A stretch of 32,659 nt of DNA from JAIVGV01 sp035295985 (GTDB taxonomy: Bacteria; Acidobacteriota; Blastocatellia; Pyrinomonadales; Pyrinomonadaceae): the NCBI GenBank assembly GCA_035295985.1, contig DATHBT010000140.1, forward strand, positions 1 through 32,659. Direction: 5' to 3'. A program made the translations under genes and the position numbers. This document shows positions 1 through 8,075 of this stretch, piece by piece; the stretch's first letter is position 1, and each line of letters opens with the position of its first letter. The notes beneath the pieces were generated by a model, which had not been told where the DNA came from, did not search any database, and saw only the letters and a program-made list of their open reading frames with translations.

Positions 1-537
1 CTGACGCCCGCGGGCGAGGCCGCGCACGGCGCGAAGCCCGCGGCGGGCCACGGCGCGCCGCCGCACGGGGCGGAGCGCGACGCGCCCGCGGCGGTAGGCG
101 AGGGCGCGAAGGGGGGCGCGGCGACGGAGCACCATCACGACCCGGCCGAGGTGCGGGCCGAGCGAATTTTCAGCGGCATCTCGCTCTTCATCGCGGGCAT
201 CGGCATCGGCGTCGGCATCTGGCTCTTCGGCAAGCGGCCGTTGCTGCGTATGCCGCGGCTGCTTGAAAACAAGTACTACGTTGACGAGGCGTACGACGCG
301 GCCGTCATCAACCCGATCAATTCGGGATCGCGCGAGGGCCTTTGGAAGGTCTTCGACGTGGGCGTCATCGACGGGCTGGTCAACGGCGTGGCGCGCGGGG
401 CTGCGGGGCTTGGCGGCGTGGTGCGGCGCATGCAGCTCGGCTTCGTGCGCAGCTACGCGGCGATCATCCTGTTCGGCGCGCTCGTCGTCGTCGCCTACTT
501 CATCATCCAGTTCGGGCGCGCGGCCTTCGCCCGCTAG
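1..537 (+). CDS. nuoL: NADH-quinone oxidoreductase subunit L, C-terminal part
   Basis: This is the 3' end of nuoL; the reading frame is open from base 1 and stops at TAG 535-537. NuoL is the distal antiporter-like membrane subunit of respiratory complex I and takes part in proton pumping. The visible 178 residues begin with an Ala/Gly/His-rich low-complexity linker (about residues 1-50). A hydrophobic helix follows, then the family-typical stretch LLENKYYVDEAYDAAVI, a GLWKVFDVGVIDGLVNG segment and a final hydrophobic helix. The linker between the last helices is unusually long and His/Ala-rich compared with well-studied NuoL proteins. It lies 8 nt upstream of nuoM, in the usual L-M-N order. 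Confidence 0.93.
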   Translation: MTPAGEAAHGAKPAAGHGAPPHGAERDAPAAVGEGAKGGAATEHHHDPAEVRAERIFSGISLFIAGIGIGVGIWLFGKRPLLRMPRLLENKYYVDEAYDAAVINPINSGSREGLWKVFDVGVIDGLVNGVARGAAGLGGVVRRMQLGFVRSYAAIILFGALVVVAYFIIQFGRAAFAR

Positions 538-545
538 GGACTTTT

Positions 546-2114
546 ATGGAGCGTTACCTGCTCACCATCCTGATCCTGCTGCCGGCGGTCGGCGCGCTCG
601 CCGTCGCGGGCCACGCGCTCGCGCCCTACAGGCGCGAGTCGCACTACCGCTGGGTCGCGCTCGGCTTCTCCCTCGTCACCTTCCTGCTCTCGCTGCTGCT
701 GCTCCGGGGAGACAGCGCCTCGGCCGCTTTTCGGTTCGAGCAGGACGTGAACTGGATCGGGGCCATAGGCGCGCGCTACCACCTGGGCGTTGACGGCATC
801 AGCCTGTGGTTGGTGCTACTGACGACGCTGCTCATGCCCATCGCCGTGCTGTCGAGCTGGCGCGCGGTCGAAAAGAGGCTGGCGGCCTACTACGCCTTCC
901 TGCTCCTGCTCGAAGGCGCGATGATCGGCGTCTTCGTCTCGCTCGATCTGCTCGTCTTCTACCTCTTCTTCGAGGCGTCGCTCGTGCCGATGTTCTTCCT
1001 GATCGGCGTCTGGGGCGGCGAGCGGCGGGTTTACGCCTCCGTCAAGTTCTTCATCTACACGGCGGTCGGGTCGCTCCTGATGCTCGCCGGCATCATCGCG
1101 CTCTGGGCCTACTTCGGCACGTTCGACTACCCGACGATCCTGCGCGCGATGACTTCGGGCGGAGGGCTGCCTTACGGCCCCGCCGCCGAGTTCTGGCTCT
1201 TCGCCGCCTTCGCCGTCGCCTTCTGCATCAAGGTTCCCGTCTGGCCCGTCCACACCTGGCTGCCCGACGCGCACACGGAAGCGCCGACGGCCGGCTCGGT
1301 CATCCTCGCGGGCGTGCTGCTGAAGATGGGAACCTACGGGCTGATGCGCTTCAACTTCGCGCTCTTCCCCGACGCCTCGCGCCGCTTCGCGTGGTTCTTC
1401 GTGCTGCTCGCCGTCATAGGCATCATCTACGGCGCGCTCGTCGCGATGGTGCAGCCGGACGTGAAGCGCCTCGTGGCCTACTCCTCTGTCAGCCACATGG
1501 GCTTCGTCTTGCTCGGCCTCTTCTCGTTCACCGAAGCCGGCATGCAGGGCGCGCTCTACCAGATGCTCAACCACGGAGTCTCGACCGGCGCGCTGTTTCT
1601 GATCGTCGGCATGATCTACGAGCGGCGGCACACGCGCATGATCGCGGACTTCGGCGGCCTGTCGAAGCCGATGCCCTGGTTCGCGACCGTCTTCGTCATC
1701 GCGTCGCTCTCCTCGGTCGGCCTGCCGCTTCTGAACGGCTTCGTCGGCGAGTTCCTGATCATGCTCGGCATGTGGACTTCGCCCTTCGAGTACGCCGGCT
1801 GGATGAACCCGCGCGTGATGACGATGCTCGCGGCGACGGGCGTCATCTGGGCCGCCGTCTATATGCTCTGGATGTTACAGCGCGTTCTCTTCGGGCGCGT
1901 CCGCAGCCGCGAGAACGCGCGGCTCAAGGATTTGAGCTGGCGCGAGCTGGGGCTGCTCGTGCCGCTGCTCCTGCTGATGCTCTACATGGGCGTCTATCCG
2001 CGGCCGTTCCTCTCGCGCTCGGAGCGCAGCGTGCAGGTCGTGCGCGAGCGCGTCGTCGCGGGCGAGGCCGGCGGCCAGGCGCGTCTGCAACGGCGGCAGT
2101 CGGATGACGAGTGA
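546..2114 (+). CDS. nuoM: NADH-quinone oxidoreductase subunit M
   Basis: NuoM is an antiporter-like, proton-translocating membrane subunit of complex I. The ATG at 546 gives 522 residues, close to the family's usual length; the frame is open further upstream, but that part overlaps nuoL and lacks NuoM similarity. About 14 hydrophobic helices are visible. The key charged residues are present: Glu143 in FFEASLVPM, Lys229 in FCIKVPVWPVHTWLPDAHTE and Lys260 in GVLLKMGTYG. These match the Glu and two Lys residues of the proton channel in Escherichia coli NuoM. VAYSSVSHMGFV is the conserved helix-break region. It is followed after 71 nt by nuoN. Confidence 0.96.
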   Translation: MERYLLTILILLPAVGALAVAGHALAPYRRESHYRWVALGFSLVTFLLSLLLLRGDSASAAFRFEQDVNWIGAIGARYHLGVDGISLWLVLLTTLLMPIAVLSSWRAVEKRLAAYYAFLLLLEGAMIGVFVSLDLLVFYLFFEASLVPMFFLIGVWGGERRVYASVKFFIYTAVGSLLMLAGIIALWAYFGTFDYPTILRAMTSGGGLPYGPAAEFWLFAAFAVAFCIKVPVWPVHTWLPDAHTEAPTAGSVILAGVLLKMGTYGLMRFNFALFPDASRRFAWFFVLLAVIGIIYGALVAMVQPDVKRLVAYSSVSHMGFVLLGLFSFTEAGMQGALYQMLNHGVSTGALFLIVGMIYERRHTRMIADFGGLSKPMPWFATVFVIASLSSVGLPLLNGFVGEFLIMLGMWTSPFEYAGWMNPRVMTMLAATGVIWAAVYMLWMLQRVLFGRVRSRENARLKDLSWRELGLLVPLLLLMLYMGVYPRPFLSRSERSVQVVRERVVAGEAGGQARLQRRQSDDE

Positions 2115-2146
2115 CGAGGCGGTCGAGACTTCTCGCCGCTTTGTCT

Positions 2147-2167
2147 ATTCACGATTTACGATTCACG
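2147..2167. repeat. Heptanucleotide tandem repeat, three ATTYACG units
   Basis: Three exact 7-nt units (ATTCACG, ATTTACG, ATTCACG) lie back to back in the 71-nt nuoM-nuoN spacer and end 18 nt before the nuoN start. Two further diverged units of the same family occur after nuoN at 3814-3827. Both spacers are otherwise short, so the repeat makes up much of the noncoding sequence. The pattern resembles the heptameric STRR sequences known from cyanobacterial spacers. No function can be read from it. Confidence 0.8.
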
Positions 2168-2185
2168 GCCTTTTGAGTTGAACCG

Positions 2186-3760
2186 ATGATCTCCTGTTTG
2201 GCAATGCAGACTCTCCAGCAGCCGGACATCAACTTCTCGCTGATCATGCCCGAGCTGATCGTCACCATCGCGGCCGTGGTGGTGATGCTGCTGGACGCCT
2301 TCCAGAAGCGGGGCCGTGAGTCGCGCTGGCTGACCGGCGGGGTCTCGCTCGCCGCCCTCGCCGCCGCGGCCGTCTCCTGCCTGATCCTCTGGGACGACGG
2401 GACGGGCGAGGCATTCAACGGGATGATCGTGCTCGACCGGATGCGACTGTCGTTCACGCTCGTCTTCGTCGTCGTCTCCGCCCTGACCGTGCTGCTATCG
2501 ATGATCTGGGTCGAGTGGGAGCGGCTGCCGCCGGGCGAGTTCCACTCGCTGCTCCTGTTCGCCACGGCCGGCATGATGCTGATGGCGTCGGGCGGCGACC
2601 TCGTCATCATCTTCCTCGGGCTGGAACTGCTCTCCATCGCCACCTACGTGATGGCCGGCTTCCGCCGCACCGACCTGCGCTCGAACGAGTCCTCGATGAA
2701 GTACTTCATCCTGGGTTCGTTCTCCTCCGCCTTCCTCCTGTACGGCATCGCGCTTGTGTACGGCGGGACGGTCACGGCCGCGGGCGCGGCCGGGACGACG
2801 AACCTGAAAGAGATCGCGCTCCGCATCGGGCAGGGGCCGTACCCGGCGCTCGTTTACGCGGGCGCGGCGATGCTGCTCGTCGGCTTCGGCTTCAAGATTG
2901 CGACCGCTCCCTTTCACGTCTGGACGCCCGACGTGTACGAGGGCGCGCCCACGCCCGTGACCGCCTTCATGGCCGCCGGGCCGAAGGCCGCCGGTTTCGC
3001 CGGCTTCATGCGCGTCTTTCTGATCGCCTTCCCGTTCGTCGCCGCCGTCCCCGCCGCGATGCAGTTGCACTCGGCCTGGCTGAACGCCTTGGCCGTCATC
3101 GCCGCGCTGACGATGATCGTCGGCAACTTCGCCGCGCTCGTGCAGTCGAACGTCAAGCGGATGCTCGCCTACTCGTCCATCGCCCACGCGGGCTACGCGC
3201 TCGTCGGCTTCGTCGCCGCTGGCGCTACGACCGAGCAGGCCGAGCAGCAGGAGGCCGTCGCCGCCGTCGTCTTTTACCTCCTCGCCTACGCGGTGATGAA
3301 CCTCGGCGCGTTCGCCGTCGTCACCCTCATCGCGCGCAGCGGCGACCGCCGCACCGAGATCGAGGACTACCACGGCATCGGGTTCACCGCGCCCGCCCTC
3401 TCGGCCGCGCTGACCCTCTTCCTGCTAAGCCTTCTGGGCGTGCCGCTGACCGCCGGCTTCATGGGCAAGGTGCTCGTCTTCCGCGCGGCGTTGGATCGCG
3501 CGGGCGACAGCCCCATGTTCACGTGGCTCGTCGTCATCGCCGTGCTCAACACGGCCGTCTCCGCCTACTACTACCTGCGGCTCGTCGTCGTGATGTTCTT
3601 CCGCGAGCGTCTGACGGCGTGGGCCGCGCCGCACGTCCCGGCGAGCATCGTGCTCGTGCTCGTGCTCACCGCCGCCGGAGTCCTCTACCTCGGCATCTTC
3701 CCCGGCCGCCTGATCGACGCCCTCCGCGTTGCGCAACCCGTCGTCAGTCAACTAAAGTGA
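2186..3760 (+). CDS. nuoN: NADH-quinone oxidoreductase subunit N
   Basis: NuoN is the third antiporter-like subunit of the complex I membrane arm. The 524-residue product has about 14 hydrophobic helices. Glu147 in GLELLSIATYVM, Lys172 in MKYFILGSFSS and Lys237 in GFGFKIATAPFHVWTPDVYE are the expected buried charges of the proton path. NVKRMLAYSSIAHAGYALVG is the conserved broken-helix segment. Two starts are possible: ATG 2186 (MISCLAMQ) or ATG 2204 (MQTLQQ). Neither has a good ribosome-binding site, so the start is uncertain by six residues. The gene closes the nuo block, because the next plus-strand genes are unrelated to complex I. Confidence 0.95.
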   Translation: MISCLAMQTLQQPDINFSLIMPELIVTIAAVVVMLLDAFQKRGRESRWLTGGVSLAALAAAAVSCLILWDDGTGEAFNGMIVLDRMRLSFTLVFVVVSALTVLLSMIWVEWERLPPGEFHSLLLFATAGMMLMASGGDLVIIFLGLELLSIATYVMAGFRRTDLRSNESSMKYFILGSFSSAFLLYGIALVYGGTVTAAGAAGTTNLKEIALRIGQGPYPALVYAGAAMLLVGFGFKIATAPFHVWTPDVYEGAPTPVTAFMAAGPKAAGFAGFMRVFLIAFPFVAAVPAAMQLHSAWLNALAVIAALTMIVGNFAALVQSNVKRMLAYSSIAHAGYALVGFVAAGATTEQAEQQEAVAAVVFYLLAYAVMNLGAFAVVTLIARSGDRRTEIEDYHGIGFTAPALSAALTLFLLSLLGVPLTAGFMGKVLVFRAALDRAGDSPMFTWLVVIAVLNTAVSAYYYLRLVVVMFFRERLTAWAAPHVPASIVLVLVLTAAGVLYLGIFPGRLIDALRVAQPVVSQLK

Positions 3761-3813
3761 GCGGCGCGGGCCGCCCCCGCGCCGCGAAGAGCCGTGAAGA
3801 TTTCTCAACCGTA

Positions 3814-3827
3814 ACTCACGATTTACG
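3814..3827. repeat. Two diverged heptamer units (ACTCACG-ATTTACG)
   Basis: Two 7-nt units of the same family as the array at 2147-2167 follow nuoN. Bases 3822-3829 can pair with 3791-3798 (one G-U pair) to form a small stem with a loop of about 23 nt. There is no run of T after it, so it is not a convincing intrinsic terminator. Confidence 0.55.
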
Positions 3828-3846
3828 GCGCGGCCCGTCGCATCTT

Positions 3847-4416
3847 ATGGGAGCCGCTGCTAAACCTGTGGCGCGCGATGAGACTACCGGTCGCGGCGCA
3901 CCGCGTGAGGGTCGCGCGCCGACGGTCGCCGCGCTCGCCGAATCGATCAAGGCGGAACTCGGCGACGAGTGGCTGCCGCTCCTTTACCGCGAGCGCGTGA
4001 AACCCTTGCGGACGCGCGCCTTCCGGTTGCCGGCCGCGGCGAAGAATTCGGCGGACGTTGAAGTGCAGCACACGCTGCTCGGGGTCGAGTTGAGGGTGGG
4101 CCGGCGGCGCGTCTCGTGCCCCGACCTGGCGACGGCGCGCTACCTCGCCGTCTTCGCGCGCGCTGGCTGCGCGGAGGTGGCCGTCCCCTACGACATCACG
4201 AAGGTTTCGCGCCTGGCCGACGAGCTTGAGCGCGCGTGGCAGCGGACGATGCTGCTCGCCGAGCACCTGGCGGCCGGCCGCCCGCAGGCTTTCCGCACGC
4301 GGCTCAAAAAGTTTATAGTGGGGCTTGCGCGCGAGGGCGTCTTGGCCGAGGGCGCGGGCGCGGCCGTCCCGGCCTTCAACCAGAACACGAGGCAGCGGCG
4401 GCGCGCGGGTTCTTAA
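3847..4416 (+). CDS. Hypothetical protein, 189 aa
   Basis: I do not recognise this protein. ATG 3847 lies 86 nt after nuoN, and the 189-residue product is soluble with no signal peptide or membrane helix. It starts with a charged, low-complexity segment of about 25 residues. A mixed alpha/beta region follows, including ELGDEWLPLLYRERVKPLRTRAF cut at about residue 55, and a basic C-terminus ends in RQRRRAGS. The motif VPYDITKVSRLADELERAW (about residues 114-132) looks like a helix used for packing. Its frame has the GC-rich third positions typical of neighbouring real genes. The frame is also open upstream into nuoN, but that part is a shadow of nuoN. Confidence 0.7.
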   Translation: MGAAAKPVARDETTGRGAPREGRAPTVAALAESIKAELGDEWLPLLYRERVKPLRTRAFRLPAAAKNSADVEVQHTLLGVELRVGRRRVSCPDLATARYLAVFARAGCAEVAVPYDITKVSRLADELERAWQRTMLLAEHLAAGRPQAFRTRLKKFIVGLAREGVLAEGAGAAVPAFNQNTRQRRRAGS

Positions 4417-4449
4417 GTTCGCTTTAATTCAGAGGGCACACACATCCGG

Positions 4450-5388
4450 ATGGAGACACAGGAAACCGCAGAACTGCGGCCGCTCGATCAGGCCGACCCG
4501 CTCCCCTTCCCTTTCAACCAGCGCGCCTTCTGCCGCTACGAACCCATCGAGAAGAGGATCGCCACGATCCGCGTCCTGATCGTTGACGACCTGCTGCGCC
4601 ACGAAGGCGACCTGTCGGAGGTGGCCCGCAAGGAGTGGGGCCGCCGCGCGGAGAGCCGCCTCAAGCGCGAGCGCAAGATCGCGCCCATGGCCGTCGCGAA
4701 CATACGCGCCAACGTCGAGCGGCTGGTGCGCGAGCCTGACACGCGCGTCGTACACTTTTCGGAAGTCGCCGCGGCTGCCGAAGAGTACCGGCCCGACGCC
4801 GTCGTCCTCTCCGGCACGCTCTCGGACTTCGACTACTACAACCCCGAACTGCTCGAAGGCTTCGGCCGCTTCGTCCGCGAGACGAAGACGCCGGTCTTAG
4901 GCATCTGCGGCGGCCACCAGCTCGTCGGCCTCTCCTTCGGCGCGCGGGTCTTCACGCTCGACAACAAGGAGCAGCACGAGCACCGCGACGGCCGCCCCTT
5001 CGAGTACCAGTACCGCTTCGTCCGCATCCTCGACCGCGACGACCCGATCTTCGCGGGGATCAACGAGCGCGACTCGGGCACCTGGCAGGAGTACACGGTC
5101 GAGGCCGGCATCCTTCGCGTCTGGCAGAACCACGGGCTGCAACTCGACAGCGTGCCCGGCGACTTCCGCTTGCTCGCCACGGCTTACTTCTGCCGCAACC
5201 AGATGATGGTCAGGCGCGCCGCGGGGCAGCTCATCTACACCGTGCAGTTCCACCTCGAAAAATCCTTCGAGGACTGGGATCGGCGGCAGGCCACGCGCTG
5301 GGAGCACCCGAACGACTCCCGCGACGGCCGCATCATCTTCGAGAATTTCCTGAACGAAGCTCTCAAGCACAACGCCCTCGCAGCATGA
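4450..5388 (+). CDS. Orphan class I glutamine amidotransferase domain protein
   Basis: A 312-residue protein with a class I glutamine amidotransferase (GATase1) fold from about residue 95 to 300. The nucleophile elbow is GICGGHQL with Cys153. The distal dyad is His268 and Glu270 in VQFHLEKS, where the usual Pro of the QFHPE motif is replaced by Leu. All three triad residues are therefore present, and glutamine hydrolysis is plausible. The first 90 residues are a charged N-terminal extension, and no ammonia-accepting synthetase domain is fused or adjacent, so the acceptor substrate is unknown. It resembles GMP-synthase-type or gamma-glutamyl-hydrolase-type GATases but cannot be assigned to either. 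The gene lies 26 nt upstream of the TPR-like gene at 5415. Confidence 0.85.
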   Translation: METQETAELRPLDQADPLPFPFNQRAFCRYEPIEKRIATIRVLIVDDLLRHEGDLSEVARKEWGRRAESRLKRERKIAPMAVANIRANVERLVREPDTRVVHFSEVAAAAEEYRPDAVVLSGTLSDFDYYNPELLEGFGRFVRETKTPVLGICGGHQLVGLSFGARVFTLDNKEQHEHRDGRPFEYQYRFVRILDRDDPIFAGINERDSGTWQEYTVEAGILRVWQNHGLQLDSVPGDFRLLATAYFCRNQMMVRRAAGQLIYTVQFHLEKSFEDWDRRQATRWEHPNDSRDGRIIFENFLNEALKHNALAA

Positions 5389-5414
5389 CGGGCGGGCGCT
5401 AAAGCAGAGAAGTC

Positions 5415-6185
5415 ATGAGGCCCAGACGACAGCTCTTCCTCGCCCTGCTCGTGGCGCTCGCGGCCTCCGCGCCGTCGCTCTCCCCACAAGCCTCCACCGC
5501 GCAGTCCACACGCAATCCGCACGCGGCGGAAGTAGACACTCTCGAACTCGATCTACGCATCGCGCGCGCCGAGGCGCGGCTCTCCGGGCCGAAGGCGACG
5601 GAAGCCGACCGCGCCGCGGCGGCCGAAGCCTACCTCGCGCGCGGCAACGTCTATTACGAGGCGGGCCGACCCTCGCTCTACAGGTTCGCGCTCGCCGACT
5701 ACCGCCGCGCGCTCCGCTACCAGTCGAGCTTGGGAGAGGCGCGCGAGAAGGCCGGGCAGATCACTTCGATCTACGAGTCGATGGGGCGGCCCGTGCCGAC
5801 GAACGGCGACGAGCCGCCCGAGCGGCTGGACGAGATGCTCGCCAAGGCCGAGCGGATTAGCTTCGCGGGCGAGCCTGCGATGGCGACGGCGTCGGGCGAA
5901 ATCGCGCGGGGGGCGGTACGCGACTACGTGCTGACCGTCCCGGCGGGCAGGACTGTGTTCATCAAGCTCACCCCGGCCGAAGGCCCCGCCAGAAACCCGG
6001 TGGCGTTTAACCTGTACAGGGCCCACGAAGGCGCGGCCGTCCGGCTGACCTTGGGGTCAACCGGGTGGTCGGGCGATCTCGCGAACGAGTCGCAGTACCT
6101 TATCCGCATCGGCCCGCTCACCCACGGCGCGCGCTACCAGCTTCAGGTCACGCACGACAAGAAGGCCGAGACGCGAAAGTTTTAG
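5415..6185 (+). CDS. Exported TPR-like protein
   Basis: A 256-residue protein with an N-terminal signal peptide (MRPRRQLFLALLVALAASA), so it is exported. The middle (about residues 45-125) is a helical TPR-like pair containing ARGNVYYEAGRPSLYRFALA and ending in YESMGRPVPTNG. The C-terminal 110 residues look like a beta-rich domain (RDYVLTVPAGRTVFIKL...), similar in outline to pre-peptidase-type extracellular domains; that is an inference. The helical core clearly matches the lipoprotein at 23922-24479, a paralogue lacking the beta domain. Its gene follows the amidotransferase closely and ends 3 nt before a hairpin-forming heptamer array. Confidence 0.8.
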   Translation: MRPRRQLFLALLVALAASAPSLSPQASTAQSTRNPHAAEVDTLELDLRIARAEARLSGPKATEADRAAAAEAYLARGNVYYEAGRPSLYRFALADYRRALRYQSSLGEAREKAGQITSIYESMGRPVPTNGDEPPERLDEMLAKAERISFAGEPAMATASGEIARGAVRDYVLTVPAGRTVFIKLTPAEGPARNPVAFNLYRAHEGAAVRLTLGSTGWSGDLANESQYLIRIGPLTHGARYQLQVTHDKKAETRKF

Positions 6186-6187
6186 GT

Positions 6188-6304
6188 CAGAAGGCAGAAG
6201 GCAGAAGGCAGAGGGCAGTCAAGACAAAAGCGGAAGGCAGTCAGGACGGAGCACCCTCCAGCTCCACTCCTGACTGCCTTCCGCCTTCTGCCTTCTGCCT
6301 TCTG
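6188..6304. terminator. Heptamer-repeat inverted repeat between convergent genes
   Basis: Four 7-nt units (AGAAGGC x3, AGAGGGC) at 6189-6216 are faced by a complementary array at 6271-6304. Arms 6188-6221 and 6271-6304 pair at 32 of 34 positions across a 49-nt loop. Part of the loop (6230-6244) is an alternative perfect 15-bp partner for 6270-6284. The structure fills the whole spacer between the convergent genes ending at 6185 (plus) and 6307 (minus), so it could stop transcription in both directions. There is a TTTT after the 3' arm on the plus strand. Confidence 0.7.
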
Positions 6305-6306
6305 TT

Positions 6307-7422
6307 TTAGAAGCTCATCTCCGGCACGTTCTCGACAGTCCGCACCATCAGGTGATCGACGACGGCCTCAAGGCTGTTAGTCTCCCTGAAGACCTGCAAC
6401 TGCTCGTCGGCCGAAGTGCCGCGTTCGAGGATCGTGTGGACGTGCTCGATCTCGCGGCGCGAGCCGAGGTCGTCCACCACGTCATCAACAAAGTCGAGCA
6501 GCTCGCGGATCAGATCGCAGACCGGCACCTCCTTGCGCTTGCCGAAGTCGATCATCTTGCCCGACAGCCCGTAGCGCACCGCCCGCCACTTGTTCTCCTG
6601 GATGAGCATCCGGCGGTAGAGGCGGAAGCCGAGGTTGCGCTCGATCAGCCGGTCGAGCTTGCAGACGATGGCCTGGAAGAGCGCGGCGATGGCGACCGTG
6701 TCGTCAACGCGCGTCGGGATGTCGCAGACGCGGAACTCCAGGGTCGGGAAGTGCGGGTGCGGGCGCACGTCCCACCAGATTTTCTTCGGGCGGTCGATGC
6801 TGTTCGTGTCGAGCAGGAGCTGCACGTAGCGCTCGAAGGACTGGTAGGAGTCGAAGTGGTCGGGGATGTCGGTGCGCGGGAACTTCTTGAAGACCTCGGA
6901 GCGGTAGGATTTCAGCCCCGTGTTGATGCCGAGCCAGAAGGGCGACGAGGTGGAGAGCGCCAACACGTGCGGCAGGAAGTAGCGCACGGCGTTCATGATG
7001 TGAATCTGCCGCTCGCGATCCTCGATGCCGACGTGGACGTGGAGGCCGAAGATGAGGAGCGAGCGGGCGACCATCTGCAGCTCCTCGATCAGGATGGCGT
7101 AGTGCGGGTCGTCGTAAATCTGCTGATCCGTCCACTTCGAGATCGGGTGCGTGGAGGCGGCGATGATGGCGAGACCTTTCTGCCGCGCCAGGTGCGAGAC
7201 GATGCCGCGCAGGCGCGAGATGTCCGTGCGCGCCTCATCGATGTTGCGGCAGATGCCGGTGCCGACCTCGACCTGCGCCTGCATCATCTCCGGCTTGACC
7301 TGCTCGCCGAGGAGCATCTTCCCGTCGGCGAGGATTTCCGAGACGTGCGACTTCAATTCGCGCGTCTGCGGATCAACGATCTGGAACTCCTCCTCGATCC
7401 CCAGCGTGTATTTGTCGAACAT
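6307..7422 (-). CDS. GCS2-family carboxylate-amine ligase (YbdK-like)
   Basis: A 371-residue member of the glutamate-cysteine ligase family 2 (GCS2/YbdK type), which joins a carboxylate, usually glutamate, to an amine using ATP. The family start LGIEEEFQIVD is at residues 7-17. STHPISKW, a LHVHVGI segment and the late WRAVRYGL motif are also present. Length is normal. The ATG at 7422 has GGAAGGA ten nt upstream. Many family members are not true gamma-glutamylcysteine synthetases, so the substrate is open. It is the last gene of a minus-strand run that also holds an ATP-grasp-like ligase, which fits stepwise synthesis of a peptide-like or gamma-glutamyl compound. Confidence 0.88.
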   Translation of the reverse strand: MFDKYTLGIEEEFQIVDPQTRELKSHVSEILADGKMLLGEQVKPEMMQAQVEVGTGICRNIDEARTDISRLRGIVSHLARQKGLAIIAASTHPISKWTDQQIYDDPHYAILIEELQMVARSLLIFGLHVHVGIEDRERQIHIMNAVRYFLPHVLALSTSSPFWLGINTGLKSYRSEVFKKFPRTDIPDHFDSYQSFERYVQLLLDTNSIDRPKKIWWDVRPHPHFPTLEFRVCDIPTRVDDTVAIAALFQAIVCKLDRLIERNLGFRLYRRMLIQENKWRAVRYGLSGKMIDFGKRKEVPVCDLIRELLDFVDDVVDDLGSRREIEHVHTILERGTSADEQLQVFRETNSLEAVVDHLMVRTVENVPEMSF

Positions 7423-7496
7423 CGCTTTCGCATCCTTCCGTCAACGAGGTGTGTGGAAGAACTGATCCGGCCCCGTGCTGCTCAGGCCGCCGGCAG

Positions 7497-8075
7497 CTAC
7501 GAACGACGGCGGCTAACGCCTTTCCTCTCCGCCGGCCGCGCCCCGTACCCTAGTTCGGTTTGAATCGCGCGCCAGCCCGGCGTCCGGCCCCTGACGACTT
7601 CGTGCCAGAGGTGGCGCAGCAGACTCAGCGGGCCGGCAAGTGGGCCGTGCTCGTCGAAGTGCGCGGCCCAGCGGCTTGGGTCGGCGCGCGTCCGCAGGAG
7701 GTGGAGCGCGGCACGCGCGCGTCGCTTCTCGTAGTAGCCGAGATCGGTCGCGCCGCCGTGGCCCGCGAAGCGCGGCGTGAAGCGCGGGTGCGAGCCGAGC
7801 GCCGCCGCAAAATCCTCAGCCGCGACGAACTCGATCCCGACGCCGCCCTCGCCGTAAACGTTCGTCACGCGGCGGACGCCCCGCCACAGCCCGAAACGCG
7901 AGAAACGCCTGACGAAGATCAGGAGCGCCTGCTGCTTGTCCTCGGCGAGCGAGTCGAAGGCCGACTCGTCCGCTGTGTGCCCGTAGAGTCCCGCGAGCCG
8001 GCCTTCGAGCTGCCCGCGCGCGCCGGCCGACAGATCGGCCCAGCGTAGTCTCGGGCCGGCCTCTTCATTGGTCAC
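7497..8075 (-). CDS. Hypothetical protein translationally coupled to the PilZ gene
   Basis: I do not recognise this 192-residue protein. It is soluble, with no signal peptide or membrane helix. Distinct segments are ADESAFDSLAEDKQQALLIF, a VTNVYGEGGVGIEFVAAEDF region and a C-terminal helical part with many Arg and His residues ending in RKGVSRRRS. The start is GTG 8075, which overlaps the stop of the upstream PilZ gene in a GTGA junction, a strong sign of translational coupling. The GCS2-type ligase follows 74 nt later. Its job is probably tied to the same pathway, but no specific function can be given. Confidence 0.78.
   Translation of the reverse strand: MTNEEAGPRLRWADLSAGARGQLEGRLAGLYGHTADESAFDSLAEDKQQALLIFVRRFSRFGLWRGVRRVTNVYGEGGVGIEFVAAEDFAAALGSHPRFTPRFAGHGGATDLGYYEKRRARAALHLLRTRADPSRWAAHFDEHGPLAGPLSLLRHLWHEVVRGRTPGWRAIQTELGYGARPAERKGVSRRRS

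Noticed and set aside
6188..6304. Repeats considered as a CRISPR array
   Set aside because: The units are 7 nt, directly adjacent without spacers, and no cas genes are present; the same applies to the other heptamer arrays.
6352..7563. Long plus-strand frame of 403 codons opposite the GCS2 gene
   Set aside because: It is antisense to a clearly recognisable ligase, and its composition is what GC-rich codons of the other strand produce.
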